Below are positions 61,352-64,000 of a stretch of DNA of 64,000 nucleotides, piece by piece (the stretch's first letter is position 1; every line of letters begins with the position of its first letter). Source of the DNA: Bacteroidota bacterium (GTDB lineage: Bacteria > Bacteroidota > Bacteroidia > Chitinophagales > Chitinophagaceae); the NCBI GenBank assembly GCA_023423405.1, contig JAFAFR010000037.1, forward strand, positions 62,001 through 126,000. Reading direction: 5' to 3'. The notes under the pieces were generated by a model. The model was not told where the DNA came from. It made no database searches and saw only the letters and a list, made by a program, of their open reading frames with translations. The position numbers and the translations under genes are program-made.

Positions 61352-63331
61352 ATGAGTATTGAATCCCCCGAAAAAACAGTGGCCAGCCAGGGTGGTTATG
61401 GCGCCGACAGTATACAGGTTCTTGAAGGGTTGGAAGCGGTCCGGAAACGGCCCGCGATGTACATCGGTGATGTAGGTGTCAAAGGCCTGCACCACCTGGT
61501 ATACGAAGTGGTGGACAACTCCATCGACGAAGCCCTTGCCGGCTATTGTAAGAACATCTTTGTCACCATACACGAAGACAATTCCATTTCCGTACAGGAC
61601 GATGGCCGGGGCATTCCCACCGGGATCAATACCAAAGAACAAAAATCGGCCCTCGAGATCGTAATGACCGTGCTGCATGCCGGAGGTAAGTTCGACAAGA
61701 ACACCTACAAGGTATCGGGTGGCCTCCACGGCGTGGGCGTAAGTTGCGTAAACGCACTGAGCACCACGCTGCTGGTAACGGTTCAGCGCGAAGGAAAAAT
61801 ATTCGAGCAGGAATACCACATCGGGATACCGCAGTATGCCGTGCGCGAAATCGGCAGTTCCGACAAAACCGGTACGCTGGTGCATTTCTGGCCCGATGCC
61901 AGCATCTTCACCACTACGGTGTACAACCGCGAGATCCTGGAAGGCAGGCTGCGCGAGCTGTCCTTTCTCAACCGCCGCATCAGTATAACGCTCACCGATA
62001 AACGCGAACTGGACGAAACCGGCGCCGCCTATAGCAACACTTTTTACAGTGAAGGCGGCATCGTTGAATTCGTGGAAATGCTGGACGCCAGCGCCAACCG
62101 GAGCCCACTGATCGCCAAAACGCTGTACGTGGACGGCTACGACGAATCTTCGCACGTTTCAGTGGAAGTGGCGCTCACCTACAACAGCGATTTCAAGGAA
62201 CATATTTTCAGCTACGTCAACAACATCAATACCATTGAAGGCGGCACCCATGTAACCGGCTTCCGGCGGGCGCTGACGCGTGTTTTCAAAAGCTATGGCG
62301 ATAAGGAAGGGCTTTTTGAGAGGGCCAAGATCGAAGTGGAAGGCGACGACTTCCGCGAAGGCCTGAGCGCCATCATTTCCGTAAAAGTGCCCGAGCCCCA
62401 GTTCGAAGGCCAAACCAAGACCAAGCTCGGCAACAGCGAAGTGAGTGGTGTGGTGGAAACCACGGTGAGCCGCGCCCTCGAAGCTTACCTGGAAGAGAAT
62501 CCGAAAGAAGCCAAAAATGTGATCAGCAAAGTGATCCTGGCGGCGCAGGCGCGCGTGGCAGCCCGCAAGGCGCGTGAAATGGTGCAGCGGAAAACAGTGC
62601 TCAGCGGCGGCGGACTTCCCGGCAAACTGGCCGACTGCTCCGAACGCGATCCCGATCGTTGTGAGCTCTTCCTTGTCGAAGGTGATTCAGCCGGCGGTAC
62701 GGCCAAGCAGGGGCGCGACCGGAATTTCCAGGCTATCCTTCCCCTTCGCGGTAAGATCCTGAACGTGGAAAAGGCCATGGAGCATAAGATCTATGAAAAC
62801 GAAGAGATCCGCAACATGTACACCGCCCTGGGTGTAACCGTGGGCACACCCGAAGATCCCAAGGCACTCAACCTTTCCAAACTCCGCTATAAGAAACTCA
62901 TCATCATGACGGATGCCGACGTGGACGGTTCGCACATCTCCACCCTCATCCTCACCTTCGTGTACCGGTACATGAAAGAACTGGTGGAACAGGGTTATGT
63001 GTACATTGCGCAACCCCCGCTCTACCTGGTTAAAAAAGGAAAAGACCAGGCCTATGCCTGGGGTGAAGAAGACCGGCGAAATTGGGTGGAAAAACTGGGC
63101 GGCGGCAAAGAAGAAAGTGTTACCGTGCAACGCTACAAGGGCCTCGGTGAAATGAACGCCAGCCAACTTTGGGACACTACCATGAACCCCGATACCCGTA
63201 CCCTTAAAAGGGTTTCACTCGAAAGCCCGGCAGAAGCCGATATGGTTTTCAGCATGTTGATGGGAGACGAAGTGGCTCCGCGCCGGGAATTCATTGAGTC
63301 TCACGCCAAATATGCAAAAATTGACATATAA
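61352..63331 (+). CDS. gyrB: DNA gyrase subunit B
   Basis: ATPase subunit of gyrase, 659 residues, the short form without the proteobacterial insert. The GHKL domain has LEAVRKRPAMYIGDVG, VDNSIDEALAGYC, QDDGRGIPTGI and GGLHGVGVSCVNALS. TOPRIM has FLVEGDSAGGTAKQGRDRNF and DADVDGSHIS. The end is QRYKGLGEMNASQLWDTTM. Length and QRYKGLGEM favour gyrase over topoisomerase IV ParE. gyrA and dnaA are not in the window. Confidence 0.95.
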   Translation: MSIESPEKTVASQGGYGADSIQVLEGLEAVRKRPAMYIGDVGVKGLHHLVYEVVDNSIDEALAGYCKNIFVTIHEDNSISVQDDGRGIPTGINTKEQKSALEIVMTVLHAGGKFDKNTYKVSGGLHGVGVSCVNALSTTLLVTVQREGKIFEQEYHIGIPQYAVREIGSSDKTGTLVHFWPDASIFTTTVYNREILEGRLRELSFLNRRISITLTDKRELDETGAAYSNTFYSEGGIVEFVEMLDASANRSPLIAKTLYVDGYDESSHVSVEVALTYNSDFKEHIFSYVNNINTIEGGTHVTGFRRALTRVFKSYGDKEGLFERAKIEVEGDDFREGLSAIISVKVPEPQFEGQTKTKLGNSEVSGVVETTVSRALEAYLEENPKEAKNVISKVILAAQARVAARKAREMVQRKTVLSGGGLPGKLADCSERDPDRCELFLVEGDSAGGTAKQGRDRNFQAILPLRGKILNVEKAMEHKIYENEEIRNMYTALGVTVGTPEDPKALNLSKLRYKKLIIMTDADVDGSHISTLILTFVYRYMKELVEQGYVYIAQPPLYLVKKGKDQAYAWGEEDRRNWVEKLGGGKEESVTVQRYKGLGEMNASQLWDTTMNPDTRTLKRVSLESPAEADMVFSMLMGDEVAPRREFIESHAKYAKIDI

Positions 63332-63361
63332 ATTTTATTTTAATTAAATCCGGGTCTGGTT

Positions 63362-63394
63362 TTTGCCTGTATTGGTTTTTTTTGGCTAGCTTTC
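63362..63394 (+). promoter_or_regulatory. Promoter of the 67-residue protein gene
   Basis: TTTG (63362-63365) and TAGCTTTC (63387-63394, one base off TAnnTTTG) are separated by 21 bases. The ATG follows 47 bases later at 63442. Confidence 0.45.
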
Positions 63395-63441
63395 ACCCTA
63401 GTAAAAAAATATCATTCAATAACCAATAAAATTTGAACATT

Positions 63442-63645
63442 ATGGCTGATATCAAACTGACCGCATATAATGTGAAAACAAAGGAAAAAGGGGTTGAGAT
63501 CAAAGACGCCGTGATCACTAAAACTGCCCGCGGCGGATACATGGCCCAGGGCAACGACGGCAAGGGCAACAAACTCACCACCATGCTGAACGAAGAAAAA
63601 GCATTGGGCGCCATCAAAGCCGGTATCGCCAAACAAGGCTGGTAA
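63442..63645 (+). CDS. Small unknown protein, 67 residues
   Basis: A soluble, lysine-rich protein (MADIKLTAYNVKTKEKGVEI... GAIKAGIAKQGW) with no signal peptide or membrane segment. It appears to have two short beta hairpins followed by a helix. The central KTARGGYMAQGNDGKGNKLT is Gly/Lys-rich and could bind nucleic acid (inference only). The start is the ATG at 63442; a TTG at 63433 is in frame. It has its own promoter-like element and a strong terminator, so it is probably a well-expressed single gene. Family not recognised. Confidence 0.7.
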   Translation: MADIKLTAYNVKTKEKGVEIKDAVITKTARGGYMAQGNDGKGNKLTTMLNEEKALGAIKAGIAKQGW

Positions 63646-63655
63646 ACATTCCGGC

Positions 63656-63693
63656 GAAAGGTGAAGAGCCAACCGCTTTTCACCTTTCTTTTT
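63656..63693 (+). terminator. Rho-independent terminator
   Basis: GAAAGGTGAA (63656-63665) and TTCACCTTTC (63679-63688) pair perfectly over 10 bases with a 13-base loop, followed by a T tract. It starts 10 bases after the stop of the 67-residue protein. Confidence 0.9.
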
Positions 63694-63740
63694 CCAGTAA
63701 CCCAACGCATTTAATCCTCAGAACCCACCGCCAGCAGCGC

Positions 63741-64000
63741 GTGAAGTCTTTCCTTTTTTGCCTGCTTCTGATTGGCAGCGCTTTTTTTGGTTGGTCGCAA
63801 ACCAGCGACGGGCCCTACCACATCAATGGCAACGCCGCCAAGGAAAACTGCAATTGCTATACGCTTACGCCGAATGCAACTTTCAACTCCGGCTCTGTCT
63901 GGAACATCAACAAGATCAGCCTCGCGCATTCTTTCGACTACAAATTTGAAGTATTCCTCGGCTGCACCGATGCAAACGGCGCAGACGGGATCGCTTTTGT
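63741..64000 (+). CDS. Exported L-type lectin-domain protein, N-terminal part (cut by right edge)
   Basis: A GTG at 63741 opens a frame that stays open to the window end. It encodes a signal peptide (MKSFLFCLLLIGSAFFGWSQ) and then NCNCYTLTPNATFNSGSVWN and FDYKFEVFLGCTDANGADGI. The last stretch is the calcium/carbohydrate-binding signature of bacterial L-type lectin domains. In Bacteroidota such domains start large adhesins that often end in a type 9 secretion signal; that part lies outside the window. Starting with GTG, it is easily missed. Confidence 0.75.
   Translation, partial: MKSFLFCLLLIGSAFFGWSQTSDGPYHINGNAAKENCNCYTLTPNATFNSGSVWNINKISLAHSFDYKFEVFLGCTDANGADGIAF

Noticed and set aside
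61352..63331. gyrB as a sign that oriC is close
   Set aside because: gyrB is not reliably linked to oriC in Bacteroidota, and no cluster of DnaA boxes or dnaA is seen here.
1..64000. CRISPR arrays, tRNA or rRNA genes, prophage or intact insertion sequences
   Set aside because: No spaced repeats of CRISPR type, no cloverleaf-like or rRNA stretches and no transposase or phage genes were recognised; the intergenic gaps are too short or show only the repeats described.

Overview
The window looks like a chromosomal segment of a Bacteroidota bacterium, most likely from the Chitinophagaceae or a close relative. The evidence is a gliding-motility lipoprotein of the GldB type, a LytS/LytR-type two-component pair, DUF3078 and DUF2490 outer-membrane-type proteins, a Bat/MoxR operon, a bacterial GGGP synthase, a transketolase split into halves, a Bacteroidota-style TraR/DksA protein, and repeated TAnnTTTG promoter boxes at a near-constant distance before start codons. 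Purine-rich ribosome-binding sites are not obvious. The content is mostly core genome. I see no tRNA, rRNA, CRISPR array, phage or intact insertion sequence.

Layout. 1-3117: glycerol use (glpK cut by the window edge, glpD, glpF). 3172-6462: a class III aminotransferase, a gamma-carbonic-anhydrase-like protein, a small lipoprotein, an unknown protein and rsgA. 6463-10261 (minus): moxR, a DUF58 protein, a BatD-like membrane protein and BatA, running straight into rsgA. 10403-14442: a lipocalin-like lipoprotein, nadE, gldB, a YcxB-like protein and a 38-residue lipoprotein. 14443-14919 holds no gene but has several short repeats. 14920-20014: B12-dependent ribonucleotide reductase, a DUF2490 protein and GGGP synthase. 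20068-27001 (minus): one operon with a LytS kinase, a LytTR regulator, two exported M28 peptidases and a TPR protein with an HEXXH site. 27119-43451: dxs, an L,D-transpeptidase-like protein, two pirins, scpA, DUF3078, mscL, frr, a WecA-like transferase, the transketolase N-half, a LolE-like permease, rbfA, an MsbA-like exporter, a DPP IV-type peptidase and a serine hydrolase. 43543-50469: an AAA/DUF4143 ATPase, a DksA-like protein with a histone-H1-like tail, ileS and a Tat-exported oxidoreductase.

50816-60296 is a heme locus. Divergent hemH-hemJ (minus) and hemA-hemC-hemD-hemE-hemF-hemB-hemL (plus) cover every step from glutamyl-tRNA to protoheme, followed by ferritin. A convergent AraC-type regulator with a cysteine cluster comes next, then gyrB, a 67-residue unknown protein with its own promoter and terminator, and the start of an exported L-type lectin protein cut by the right edge.

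The points most worth following are the two-component/peptidase operon with its unusual TPR-metalloprotease, the cysteine-rich regulator beside the heme and ferritin genes, the H1-tailed DksA protein, the ATPase gene whose start codon lies in an inverted repeat, and the repeat-rich gap at 14443-14919.
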